A stretch of DNA of 64,000 nucleotides from Methylobacterium platani (GTDB taxonomy: Bacteria > Pseudomonadota > Alphaproteobacteria > Rhizobiales > Beijerinckiaceae): contig NZ_LWHQ01000016.1 of the NCBI RefSeq assembly GCF_001653715.1, forward strand, positions 52,655 through 116,654. The letters are read 5' to 3'. The notes under the pieces were generated by a model. That model made no database searches, was not told the DNA's origin, and worked only from the letters and a program-made list of their open reading frames with translations. Shown here in pieces: positions 37,765-45,559 of the stretch (its first letter is position 1; each line of letters begins with the position of its first letter). Made by a program: the position numbers and the translations under genes.

Positions 37765-38880
37765 ATGCGGCTCCTCCGGCGCGGCTTCCTGCGGGCGACG
37801 GCCTGCCTCCTCGCCCTCGCGGCGGCGCCTGCCGGCACCGCGGCGGCCGCGCCGGAGCGGGTCGTCAACGTCTACAACTGGTCGGACTACGTCGACCCGA
37901 AGATGCTCGACGCCTTCACGCGCGAGACCGGCATCAAGGTCGTCTACGACACCTACGACACCAACGAGATCCTCGAGACCAAGCTGCTCGCCGGCCGCTC
38001 GGGCTACGACATCGTGGTGCCGACGGGGCCGTTCCTGCAGCGCCTGATCAAGGCCGGCGCGTTCCAGCCCCTCGACAAGGCCAAGCTGCCCAATCTCAGG
38101 AACGCCTGGCCCGAGGTGACGGCGCGGCTCGCCGCCTACGATCCCGGCAACGCCTACGCGGTCGACTACATGTGGGGCACCACCGGCATCGGGGTGAACA
38201 CCGCGCTGGTGCGCGAGCGCCTCGGACCCAACCAGCCGCTCAACACCTGGGACATCGTCCTGCGTCCGGAGCTGATCGCCAAGCTCAAGGATTGCGGCGT
38301 CACGATGCTCGATTCGCCGGACGACATATTTCCGAGCGTGCTGCAGGCGCTCGGCCTGAAACCCGATTCGCGCCGGATCGACGACCTCGACCGGGCCGGC
38401 GACGCGCTGTTCCGCATCCGCGGCGCGGTGCAGAAGTTCCACTCCTCCGAGTACATCAACCAGCTCGCCAACGGCGACGTCTGCCTGTCGGTCGGCTATT
38501 CGGGCGACGTGCTGCAGGCCAGGCGGCGTGCCCGCGAGGCCAAGAACGACGTCGACATCGCCTACACCATCCCGCAGCAGGGCGCCCTGATGTGGTTCGA
38601 CGCCTTCGCGATCCCCAAGGACGCACCGCACGCGGCGGAGGCCCACGCCTTCATCGACTTCATGATGCGGCCCGAGGTGGCGGCGGCCAACACCAACTTC
38701 GTCTCCTACGCCAGCGGCAACCTCGCCGCGAAGGCGCTGGTGAAGCCCGAGATCCTGTCCGATCCCGGCATCTACCCGGACGAGGCCACCTTCCGCCGGC
38801 TGTTCACCAACACCGCCTACGACGACCGGACCCAGCGGGTGGTGACGCGGCTGTGGACGCGGGTGCGCACGGGACGCTGA
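37765..38880 (+). CDS. Polyamine-type (PotF/PotD) periplasmic binding protein, orphan
   Basis: This 371-aa exported protein has a signal peptide (LLRRGFLRATACLLALAAAPAGTAAAA). It then follows the PotF pattern: VVNVYNWSDYVDPKMLDAFTRETGIKVVYDTYDTNEILETKLLAGRSGYDIVVPTGPFLQRLIKAGAFQPLDK, YAVDYMWGTTGIGVN, VCLSVGYSGDVLQA and GALMWFDAFAIPKDA. It should bind putrescine or a related polyamine. No permease or ATPase is next to it, and it is coupled to ridA. The scavenged molecule could be fed to a PLP enzyme whose enamine leak RidA removes (inference). Confidence 0.87.
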   Translation: MRLLRRGFLRATACLLALAAAPAGTAAAAPERVVNVYNWSDYVDPKMLDAFTRETGIKVVYDTYDTNEILETKLLAGRSGYDIVVPTGPFLQRLIKAGAFQPLDKAKLPNLRNAWPEVTARLAAYDPGNAYAVDYMWGTTGIGVNTALVRERLGPNQPLNTWDIVLRPELIAKLKDCGVTMLDSPDDIFPSVLQALGLKPDSRRIDDLDRAGDALFRIRGAVQKFHSSEYINQLANGDVCLSVGYSGDVLQARRRAREAKNDVDIAYTIPQQGALMWFDAFAIPKDAPHAAEAHAFIDFMMRPEVAAANTNFVSYASGNLAAKALVKPEILSDPGIYPDEATFRRLFTNTAYDDRTQRVVTRLWTRVRTGR

Positions 38881-38966
38881 CGCGACCCGGTACGCCGCAG
38901 ACCCACGGCCACGCTTCGGCCTAACGGCCGATGCAGGCGCGGCGGCGCCCATGCTACCCATGGGGC

Positions 38967-39494
38967 ATGGGCGATCCCTGCGAACCCGTCCTGATGCTGC
39001 TCCGGACCGCCGACGAGGCGGTGCCGCCCCTCGCCGGATCCCTGGCGGCCAAGGGCTACGGCATCGTCGATGCGGGCGGCGGCGAGCTGCCCGCGGGACC
39101 GCTGCAGGCCGGGACCCGGGTGGTCGATCTGGCGCTGGTGAGCGCGGGCCTGTCCGCCTCGCCGGATCTGCCGGGGGTCGCGACCCGGCTGCGCGCGGTC
39201 TGGCCGCGCCTGCCGCTGGTCGGCCTGCCCGGGGCCGCGCCCGCATCCGGCCTGCCGGTTCTGCCCGGCGACCTGAGCCTGCCTGAGATCTGCGAGCGCC
39301 TGGACGAGATCGTGCTCGCGGCGGCGCAGAGCCGCGCCGATGCCGCCGCGCTGCGGCGCACCAGCCTCGGCCTCGTCGCGCAGCTGCGCCAGGCGAGGCT
39401 GGGGCTGACCGATGCGGTGGCGGATGCGCGCCGCCTCCTGGCCGAGGCGCGGCGCCTCTCCGCGAGGGACCGGCCCGGCGACCGCCGGTCGTGA
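38967..39494 (+). CDS. Hypothetical protein, receiver-like fold plus coiled coil
   Basis: This 175-aa protein has an N-terminal ~115 residues with alternating beta strands and helices (VLMLLRTADEAVPPLAGSLAAKGYGIVD, VDLALVSAGL, LPLVGLPGA). It resembles a degenerate response-regulator receiver without the phospho-Asp. The C-terminal ~50 residues are helical (AAALRRTSLGLVAQLRQARLGLTDAVADARRLLAEARRL), probably coiled coil. The ATG at 38967 is chosen; an upstream in-frame start adds only a short basic stretch. Function unknown. Confidence 0.55.
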   Translation: MGDPCEPVLMLLRTADEAVPPLAGSLAAKGYGIVDAGGGELPAGPLQAGTRVVDLALVSAGLSASPDLPGVATRLRAVWPRLPLVGLPGAAPASGLPVLPGDLSLPEICERLDEIVLAAAQSRADAAALRRTSLGLVAQLRQARLGLTDAVADARRLLAEARRLSARDRPGDRRS

Positions 39495-39548
39495 GGTCTT
39501 CCGCGAGGCCGGCCCGCTCGCGGCGGGGCGGACCGGCCGTCCCGTGCA

Positions 39549-39977
39549 TCAATCCTTGAGGTCGTCCGGCACCTTGCCGCCGTTCTCCTCGAGCTTCTTG
39601 ATGACCTGCTTGTGCAGCCACACGTTCATGGTGGCCGAATCCTCGGTGTCGCCGGTGTAGTTCAGCTCCTTGGCCAGCTCCTTGCGGGCCGACAGGCTGC
39701 TGTCGAGGTGGAGCAGCTTCATCAGGTCGACGATCGAGGTGCGCCAGTTGAGCGGCTGGCCGGCCTTGGAGGCGAGGTCGTTGAGCACCGCCTCGACGTC
39801 GACCTTACCGTCGACCTTCGGCACCGTGCCGCCGGAGGCCGCGCCCGAGCCGCCGCCGAGGGCGCCGCCGGCGGAAGTGGTATCGGTCTTGGGCGCCTCG
39901 CCCGGCGTCTGCGCCTGGGCCTCGCCGCCGCCGAAGGGGTGCAGGATCTTGCTGACGATCGTCCCGAGCAGGCTCAT
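39549..39977 (-). CDS. DUF3597-family protein
   Basis: This 142-aa protein starts MSLLGTIVSKILHPFGGG, has a low-complexity Gly/Ala/Ser middle, and a C-terminal helical domain (VDVEAVLNDLASKAGQPLNWRTSIVDLMKLLHLDSSLSARKELAKELNYTGDTEDSATMNVWLHKQVIKKL), the defining DUF3597 block. The family resembles LysM-free peptidoglycan-associated small proteins; function unknown. Confidence 0.85.
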   Translation of the reverse strand: MSLLGTIVSKILHPFGGGEAQAQTPGEAPKTDTTSAGGALGGGSGAASGGTVPKVDGKVDVEAVLNDLASKAGQPLNWRTSIVDLMKLLHLDSSLSARKELAKELNYTGDTEDSATMNVWLHKQVIKKLEENGGKVPDDLKD

Positions 39978-40135
39978 CGTGTCATCCTCCGTCAGGGGCT
40001 CTAGCGTGGGGGGCCGCGGGCGGCCGGAACAGGATCTAGGGCGCGCCTCTTCCGCGTGGCCGCGCCGGCACGGTAACGAACGGCCCCGCTCGACGTTCCT
40101 CGCCGGCACGGGAGGACGGCCCCGACACTGCTCAG

Positions 40136-40191
40136 CCCGACTTGCCCGGCCCGACTTGCCCGGCCCGACTTGCCCGGCCCGACTTGCCCGG
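40136..40191 (+). repeat. 14-bp tandem repeat, four copies
   Basis: Unit cccgacttgcccgg is repeated exactly four times in the 318-bp intergenic region (39978-40295) before the Rieske gene. No gene in this region; the remainder shows nothing else clear. Confidence 0.92.
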
Positions 40192-40295
40192 CCGCGACCG
40201 ATGCGCCGCGCGCGCAGGGTCCGCGCATCCCGGCGCTTCACGGGCCCGCAGGATCGGGTAAGGACTGCCCGGGGCATCACGACCGTGGAAGAGGC

Positions 40296-41345
40296 ATGAC
40301 AGGGGATCCGATCCGCCGGGCGCTCGACGACGTCTGGTACTGCGTCGGCGAGAGCCGCAGCGTCCGGCCCGGCGGGATGCGGGCGGTGAGCCTCGGCGAG
40401 GAGGCGATCGTGGTCGGGCGCGAGGAATCGGGGGCGCTGTTCGCCCTGCGCGACCGCTGCCCGCATCGCGGCATGGCCCTGTCGGCCGGTCGCCTCGTCG
40501 ACGGCAACCTCGTCTGCCCGTTCCACGGCTGGCAGTTCCGGCCCGACGGCGCCTGCGCGGCGATTCCCGCGCTCGCCCGCCGGGACGACGCCAACTTCGC
40601 CTCGGTCCGCCTCGCCCGCTTCGCGGTGGCGGAGCGATCCGGCCTGATCTGGGTGCACGCCGCGGCGAATCCGAACGCGCCCGCCCCGGAGGCGGCGCCG
40701 CCGATCCCGGAGGTCGACTTCGCCTATTGCGGCCAGCTCGTCGAGATCCTGGAGGTCGAGGCCTCGTTCGACCTCGTGGCGCTGAGCTTCGTCGACCCGG
40801 CCCACGTCGCCTACGTGCACGATTCCTGGTGGTGGCGCCCGTCGAAGACGATGAAGGAGAAGGTGAAGCACTTCGCGCCCTCGCCCTTCGGCTTCACCAT
40901 GACGAGCCACACGGCCAAGACCGCCTCCCTCGCCTACCGGCTGCTCGGCTCGATCCCCGAGGTCGAGATCGAGTTCCGCCTGCCGGGCGTGCGGCTGGAG
41001 CGCATCACCGCCGGCGAGAAGCGGCTGGCGAACTACACCTTCGCCTCGCCGCTCGCCAACGGCCGCACCGCGCTCATCAACGCGATGTACTGGAACATCT
41101 CGGGCCTCAACCTGCTGAAGCCCGTCGCCCGGCCGCTGATGCGCCAGTTCCTCGGCCAGGACCGGGACGTGCTCCAGATCGCCCAGCGCGGCCTCGACCG
41201 GAAGCCCGCCATGGTGCTGATGGGCGAGAGCGACGTGCAGTCGCAATGGTACTTCAGCCTCAAGCGCGAGTTCCTGCGTGCCCGCGAGGCCGGCGCCACC
41301 TTCGTCAACCCGCTCGAGCCACGGGAGCTGCGCTGGCGCAGTTGA
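40296..41345 (+). CDS. Rieske non-heme iron oxygenase, alpha-subunit type
   Basis: This 349-aa soluble oxygenase has a Rieske [2Fe-2S] domain (CPHRG at 56-60 and CPFHGW at 76-81, about 20 residues apart). The C-terminal catalytic domain's mononuclear iron site is LSFVDPAHVAYVH (about 164-176). Length fits VanA/phthalate-type monooxygenase alpha subunits. The reductase partner is not nearby. The start MTGDPIRRALDDVWYCVGES at 40296 follows gaagag. Substrate unknown. Confidence 0.88.
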   Translation: MTGDPIRRALDDVWYCVGESRSVRPGGMRAVSLGEEAIVVGREESGALFALRDRCPHRGMALSAGRLVDGNLVCPFHGWQFRPDGACAAIPALARRDDANFASVRLARFAVAERSGLIWVHAAANPNAPAPEAAPPIPEVDFAYCGQLVEILEVEASFDLVALSFVDPAHVAYVHDSWWWRPSKTMKEKVKHFAPSPFGFTMTSHTAKTASLAYRLLGSIPEVEIEFRLPGVRLERITAGEKRLANYTFASPLANGRTALINAMYWNISGLNLLKPVARPLMRQFLGQDRDVLQIAQRGLDRKPAMVLMGESDVQSQWYFSLKREFLRAREAGATFVNPLEPRELRWRS

Positions 41346-41491
41346 GGCGCCGGTGCCGATGGGGCGATGCCTGGGAATTCCATCCTGAGTGGCGCAGCGG
41401 ACGCAGAAATTCTTCCGGTTACGCGTCGCCGCGCTATCGCGCTCCAGGGGCTTTGGCCTATGCAGGCCGGATTGCTGCCCCGGAGATTCGG

Positions 41492-41989
41492 ATGTCGGAG
41501 GACATCTTTCGCATCGTCTACAAGAGCAAGGCGGCCCACCCGGCGGAGGTGATGCTGGGGCAGGGCCACGTCGCCGCCCTGCTCGCCAGTGCCCGGCGGC
41601 GCAACCTGGCGGCCGACGTCTCCGGCGTCCTAGTCTATACGGGGCTCGGCTTCTTCCAGGTGCTGGAGGGACCGCGATCCGGCGTCCAGCCGATCTTCGA
41701 ATCGATCCTGGTCGACCGGCGCCACCATACCCTGGCGGTGATCGAGATGGACGTCGCGGCCGAGCGCCGCTTCCCCGGCTGGTCGATGGGCTTCCTCGGC
41801 ACCGACCGGGAACTCGACGACCGGCTCAACCGCAGCGGCCTCGGCGCGGCCGGCGCGCCCGAGACCTTCGACCAGCTCCTGCGCCGGGCCCTGCTCGTCC
41901 TCGTCGACAGCCCGATCAGCATGCCGTGGCTCGGCGCGCGGGCGGCGTTCGACGAGGCCTCGGGCTCCGCCCGCGCGCGGTGGCCCTGA
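41492..41989 (+). CDS. Short BLUF-domain protein
   Basis: This 165-aa protein has the BLUF key residues: Tyr10 in FRIVYKS, Asn in RRRNLAADVSGVLVY, Gln in GFFQVLEG, ILVDRRHHTLAVIEMD, and Trp/Met in FPGWSMGF. The C-terminal ~60 residues are helical without a catalytic domain, like the short photosensors that act through a partner. It is the second BLUF of the window and closest in motif to the 19-kb one. It lies 146 bp after the Rieske gene and ends only 7 bp from the convergent MfnF-like gene. Confidence 0.88.
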   Translation: MSEDIFRIVYKSKAAHPAEVMLGQGHVAALLASARRRNLAADVSGVLVYTGLGFFQVLEGPRSGVQPIFESILVDRRHHTLAVIEMDVAAERRFPGWSMGFLGTDRELDDRLNRSGLGAAGAPETFDQLLRRALLVLVDSPISMPWLGARAAFDEASGSARARWP

Positions 41990-41996
41990 GGGCCGC

Positions 41997-43064
41997 TCAG
42001 CCCGCCGCCGGCACCGCCGCCAGCAACCCCACCGCCAGGGCCGGGCCGCAGGTCGACGCGAAGGCGGCGGCCTCCGGGGCGAGGCGCGGCGCGACGAGGT
42101 CGGCCAAGTCCTCGGCCGGGCGCCCGAGGCGACCGGCGAGGCGGGCGGCGACGAAGCGGCCGGCACCGCAGACCACCACGGGCGCCGCATCGGGCAGCTC
42201 GCCCCGGGACAGGATCAGGCCGGCGGCGTCGTGCAGCAGGCGCGCCTGCGCCTCGGCGAAGAAGCCGGCGAGCGCCGTCCAGTCGCCCCCCGTGCCCTCG
42301 TGCCGGTCGCGGCCGATCATCCGGGCGAGGCGGATCTCGGTCTCGCAGATCGACTTGCCCTTGAGGTCGGCGGTGTCCTGCTGGTCCTCGGCCTCCGGCA
42401 GGAGACCGAGCAGGCGGTAGATGTCGGCCGTGGTGGCGAAGCACTCGGCCATCAGCGCCGTGCGCCGGCCGCGGAACGGCGCGGCCCGCGCGAGCGCCAG
42501 GACCGGTGTGCGCACCACGCCGGTATAGACGAGTTCCCCCGTCTCGAGCCGCTCGGCGTCGCTGTAGCCGAGGGCGCACGGCCGCCCGCCGACGACCGGG
42601 ATCAGGTCGGCGGTGGTCGAGCCGACATCGACCAGGAGGGCGTCCGGCCGCAGGGTCCCGACCAGGGCGGCGGTGGCGTGCCAGTTGGCGCTGGCGACGT
42701 CCGCCGCCTGCGCTGCGGCGGCCCCGGGCGCGACGAGGCCGGCGCGCCCGGCATAGATCGCGACCTCGCCGGGGAGCGTCCCGGCGGCCCAGCCGGCGAG
42801 CTGCGCCACGCCGTCGGCGCGGTCGGAAAAGCAGTCGGTCAGCTCGCCGGTCATCGTGACGGCGTGGCGGGCGGGCTCCCGGACCCAGTCCGGCAAACCG
42901 GCGAAGGTGGCGTCGAGGGCCGGCAACCCGTTCCAGAGCGGGCAGCGCGCCTGCACCACCGCCCGCACCCGGCCGTCCTCGACCAGGGCCGCCTTGACAT
43001 GGACCCCGCCGAGGTCCCAGCCGATGACGCGACGGAGCGGAGCGGAGGAAGGGCGATGGGTCAC
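41997..43064 (-). CDS. MfnF-like ASKHA protein of the H4MPT/methylofuran C1 pathway (hydantoinase/oxoprolinase-like)
   Basis: This ~355-aa protein has the two phosphate motifs of the sugar-kinase/Hsp70 fold: GWDLGGVHVKAAL (15-27) and LLVDVGSTTADLIPV (143-157). It matches the TIGR03123 'probable H4MPT-linked C1 transfer pathway' family. The archaeal homologue MfnF joins the aminomethylfuran diphosphate to glutamyl-tyramine in methanofuran synthesis, so here it likely serves methylofuran. The GTG start at 43064 is preferred because the longer frame runs into the divergent gene. The C1 neighbourhood (fae 0.9 kb away) supports the role. Confidence 0.82.
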   Translation of the reverse strand: MTHRPSSAPLRRVIGWDLGGVHVKAALVEDGRVRAVVQARCPLWNGLPALDATFAGLPDWVREPARHAVTMTGELTDCFSDRADGVAQLAGWAAGTLPGEVAIYAGRAGLVAPGAAAAQAADVASANWHATAALVGTLRPDALLVDVGSTTADLIPVVGGRPCALGYSDAERLETGELVYTGVVRTPVLALARAAPFRGRRTALMAECFATTADIYRLLGLLPEAEDQQDTADLKGKSICETEIRLARMIGRDRHEGTGGDWTALAGFFAEAQARLLHDAAGLILSRGELPDAAPVVVCGAGRFVAARLAGRLGRPAEDLADLVAPRLAPEAAAFASTCGPALAVGLLAAVPAAG

Positions 43065-43102
43065 GGTGGAATCCCGGTCACGATGCGGCGGGTCCGGGTG
43101 GC

Positions 43103-43807
43103 ATGAGCGGCGCCCCTTCCGCAACCCGGACAGAGGTGGTGCCGGTCCTCGACCTGCGCGGCGGCCTCGTGGTGCGGGCCCGGGCCGGCGACCGCGCGCG
43201 CTACGCGCCGATCGTCACCCCGCTCTCGGGCAGCCCCGCCCCCGCCGACGTGGCGCGCGGGCTCCTCTCGGCCTGGCCGGCGCGGCGGCTCTACGTCGCC
43301 GACCTCGATGCGATCGTCGACGGGGCGCCGCCCGACCTCGCCGCGCTGCGGGCGATCGCCGCCGCCTGCCCCTGGGTGGAGCTGTGGGTCGATGCCGGCT
43401 TCGCGACCGCGGACGACGTCGAGGCGTTCCTGGCAGCAGACCTCGGCCGGCCGGTGCTCGGCAGCGAGAGCCAGGCCGATGCCGGACTGGTGCGGCGGGT
43501 CGGCGCCCGGGCGGTCCTCTCCCTCGACAGCTGCGACGGCACCCCGATCGGTCCGGCGGAACTGCACGAGGATCCCTCGGCCTGGCCGCCGGAGGTGATC
43601 GTGATGACGCTGTCGCGGGTCGGCAGCGGCGCCGGGCCGGACCTTGCCGGGCTCACGGCCCTGAAGGCGCGTGCGCCGCAGACTGCCTTCTACGCCGCCG
43701 GGGGCTTGCGCGGGCCGGAGGACCTGCCGGCGCTGGCGGCGGCGGGCGCGGCCGGGGTGCTGGTCGCGAGCGCGATCCATGACGGGCGGCTGCGGGCGCG
43801 GGCATGA
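43103..43807 (+). CDS. HisA/HisF-like TIM-barrel protein of the C1 cofactor cluster
   Basis: This 234-aa beta/alpha barrel has a HisA-like beginning (VVPVLDLRGGLVVRARAGDRARYAPI), a [11 protein letters not shown] strand, SLDSCDGTPIGPAEL and a phosphate-binding C-terminal YAAGGLRGPEDLPAL...GVLVASAIHDGRL. Real HisA has conserved Asp residues in strands 1 and 5; the first is in LDLRGG, the second is altered. HisA-like genes recur in H4MPT/methylofuran clusters with an unassigned step. It is divergent from the MfnF-like gene (38 bp apart); its stop lies against a terminator of fae. Confidence 0.78.
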   Translation: MSGAPSATRTEVVPVLDLRGGLVVRARAGDRARYAPIVTPLSGSPAPADVARGLLSAWPARRLYVADLDAIVDGAPPDLAALRAIAAACPWVELWVDAGFATADDVEAFLAADLGRPVLGSESQADAGLVRRVGARAVLSLDSCDGTPIGPAELHEDPSAWPPEVIVMTLSRVGSGAGPDLAGLTALKARAPQTAFYAAGGLRGPEDLPALAAAGAAGVLVASAIHDGRLRARA

Positions 43808-43835
43808 AAAAGGGAGGGCCCGGTGGGGCCCTCCC
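43807..43835 (-). terminator. Intrinsic terminator of fae (minus strand)
   Basis: gggagggccc (43812-43821) pairs with gggccctccc (43826-43835) across a 4-nt loop. Reading leftward, the hairpin is followed by five T (AAAAA at 43807-43811 on the plus strand). It overlaps the stop of the convergent HisA-like gene. Confidence 0.85.
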
Positions 43836-43845
43836 GATCATCGGC

Positions 43846-43950
43846 TCAGCGTCCGAGAAAAATGGAGGCCAGTCGCTGGAACAGCCCCTGCGGCGGAGGC
43901 GGCGGGGGCGGCGGTGGAGGCGCCGCTGACTGTTCCGGACGGTTTCCTGT
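43846..43950 (-). other. In-frame 34-codon extension after the fae stop (polyproline plus amphipathic tail)
   Basis: The fae frame ends with TAG (43951-43953) and continues without another stop for 34 codons: a short linker, ten prolines, then QGLFQRLASIFLGR and TGA. It has no start codon or ribosome site of its own. It may be a readthrough extension, a relic of a longer protein, or chance; see findings. Confidence 0.4.
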
Positions 43951-44466
43951 CTAGGCGACGTTCGCCGCGAAGGGGTGCTGGGCGGTCTTGTACTGCTGCG
44001 TGACCTCGGCGGCGGTCGGCGTGCCCTTGATGGCGCGCTCGATCGACAGCTTCGTGGCCTCGTAGTTGTACTTCTCGATCTTGGCGTCGTCCGCGGCTTC
44101 CCAGTGGATGAACACGCCGACCAGGATGTACAGGTCGTCGGCCTCGTTCGCCGGGATGATGCCCTCGGCCACGCAATCCTGCACCGCCTTGGCGACGGCG
44201 TGCTGGGCCGGGCCGAACATCTGGACGGCCTGGCGGGCGTCGTTGATGGTGACCTTGTTGAACAGCAGGGTGTTGGGCTTGCACGGCAGGTTCGGCGCGA
44301 CCACCGCGAGCAGGCTGGTGAAGCCGTGCTTGTTGTTGGTCAGGCTGTTGCAGAACGCCGTCTCGGCGGCGCTGCCGCGCGGGCCGATGATGAGGTCGAT
44401 ATGCGCCACCTCGTTGCCGTCACCGACGAGGGCCTCGCCCACCATCACCTTATTGATCGTCGCCAT
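43951..44466 (-). CDS. fae: Formaldehyde-activating enzyme
   Basis: This 171-aa cytoplasmic enzyme condenses free formaldehyde with tetrahydromethanopterin to methylene-H4MPT, the first step of formaldehyde oxidation in methylotrophs. The N-terminus ([24 protein letters not shown]) holds the catalytic His22. Further signatures are [51 protein letters not shown] and [25 protein letters not shown]. It is nearly identical in layout to the M. extorquens protein. Monocistronic: its own promoter must be in 44467-44686 and a terminator follows. Confidence 0.98.
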   Translation of the reverse strand: MATINKVMVGEALVGDGNEVAHIDLIIGPRGSAAETAFCNSLTNNKHGFTSLLAVVAPNLPCKPNTLLFNKVTINDARQAVQMFGPAQHAVAKAVQDCVAEGIIPANEADDLYILVGVFIHWEAADDAKIEKYNYEATKLSIERAIKGTPTAAEVTQQYKTAQHPFAANVA

Positions 44467-44686
44467 GTGGGGGTTCTCCCAGGTGTCGATAAGGTTAGCC
44501 GGCCGCTCAATGAATGCGGCCCGGCTCCGCCATCCTTGCTGTCGGCGTTCAGCGCGAAGCCGAACCGGTTGTCCGGATAGCGGGCGGACACTACAGCGGC
44601 GCTGAACCGTGAACAAGCCGGCGAGGGCGGTACATTGGGCCATGCCGGGGCCGAAACGGCGCGGAAAGCCGCGCGGCGACTAGGAC
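44467..44686 (-). promoter_or_regulatory. fae upstream region
   Basis: This 220-bp non-coding interval sits between the CitG-like stop and the fae start and so must hold the fae promoter. A gggttctcccaggtg ribosome-site region lies just before the ATG on the minus strand (GGGAGAA). No confident -35/-10 can be named. Confidence 0.45.
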
Positions 44687-45559
44687 TTATTGGCAGCTTG
44701 CGGCCTGCCCGGCCGTCGCCTCCGCCTTCCTCTGATCGAGGGCGTCGAGGAACAGGGTCGCCACGGTGAGGTCGGCGCTGGTGCCCGGGTTGTGACCGGC
44801 CGCCTTGAGCGCCGCATCGCGGGCGAGCAAGGCCGCCCGCGCGCCCTCGCCGAGGGTCAGGCCGTGCAGCGCGGCCTTCGCCTCCGCCCGCACCCGCTCG
44901 GCCGTCTCGATGCCGAACTTGCGGGCGAGGTGGCTGTCGGGAAAGCCGGTCAGGAAGGCGAGGTGGACCGCCGTGGTGGTCCAGGGCTCGGACAGGCCGG
45001 CCGCGCGCGCCGCCGCCAGCGCCGGCAGCCCGGTCTCGAACAGGTCCTCGAAGCCGGTGACGTAGGCGCGCGCGATCCGGTCGCGCCCCGCGGCTTGCGC
45101 CATCGCGGCGAGCAGCGGCGGCGCGGGCGCGTCCGTCGTCACGTCGTGGCGCTCGGCCCGGCCGAGGCCGCCGGGCGCAGCGAGCCGGATCGCCGCGAAG
45201 ACGCCGGCCGCATCCGTCGCGTCGAGCCCGGCCAGCACCGCCGCGAGGGCCGGCCGCAGGGGGCCGGGCCGCTCGGCCGCGGCGGCCAGCGGCGCGCAGA
45301 GCAGCACGATCCCCAGATTGGTGTTCTGGCCGACCCCGGCCCGGGTGGCCGACACGGCGCCCTCCGCCCGCGCCCCGACCCGGGCGCCGGAGGCCGCGAG
45401 GACGGGCGCGGAGAGCACCGCGCTCGCCTCGAAATCCGCCACCGACATCCGGTGCCCGGCGGCATGGACGTGGACGTTGCCGGGCTTGATCGCGGCGAGC
45501 TCCGCCCGGCACGCGGCGAGGTAGGCCTCGGCGATCGCCGCCGGAGACAGGACCGTCAT
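44687..45559 (-). CDS. CitG/MdcB-like triphosphoribosyl-dephospho-CoA synthase family protein (C1-cluster Orf5)
   Basis: This 290-aa protein has family landmarks: AIKPGNVHVHAAGHRMSVADFEASA (residues 24-48), GVGQNTNLGIVLLCAPL, the C-terminal FLTGFPDSHLARKFG and GHNPGTSADLTVATLFLDAL. CitG makes the triphosphoribosyl prosthetic-group precursor from ATP and dephospho-CoA. In methylotroph C1 clusters the homologue (called Orf5 in M. extorquens) belongs to H4MPT or methylofuran formation, with its reaction unproven. The ATGA overlap with the upstream ATP-grasp gene shows coupled translation. Confidence 0.85.
   Translation of the reverse strand: MTVLSPAAIAEAYLAACRAELAAIKPGNVHVHAAGHRMSVADFEASAVLSAPVLAASGARVGARAEGAVSATRAGVGQNTNLGIVLLCAPLAAAAERPGPLRPALAAVLAGLDATDAAGVFAAIRLAAPGGLGRAERHDVTTDAPAPPLLAAMAQAAGRDRIARAYVTGFEDLFETGLPALAAARAAGLSEPWTTTAVHLAFLTGFPDSHLARKFGIETAERVRAEAKAALHGLTLGEGARAALLARDAALKAAGHNPGTSADLTVATLFLDALDQRKAEATAGQAASCQ

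Noticed and set aside
40136..40191. CRISPR-like array
   Set aside because: Units are 14 bp and contiguous with no spacers, and no cas genes are present.
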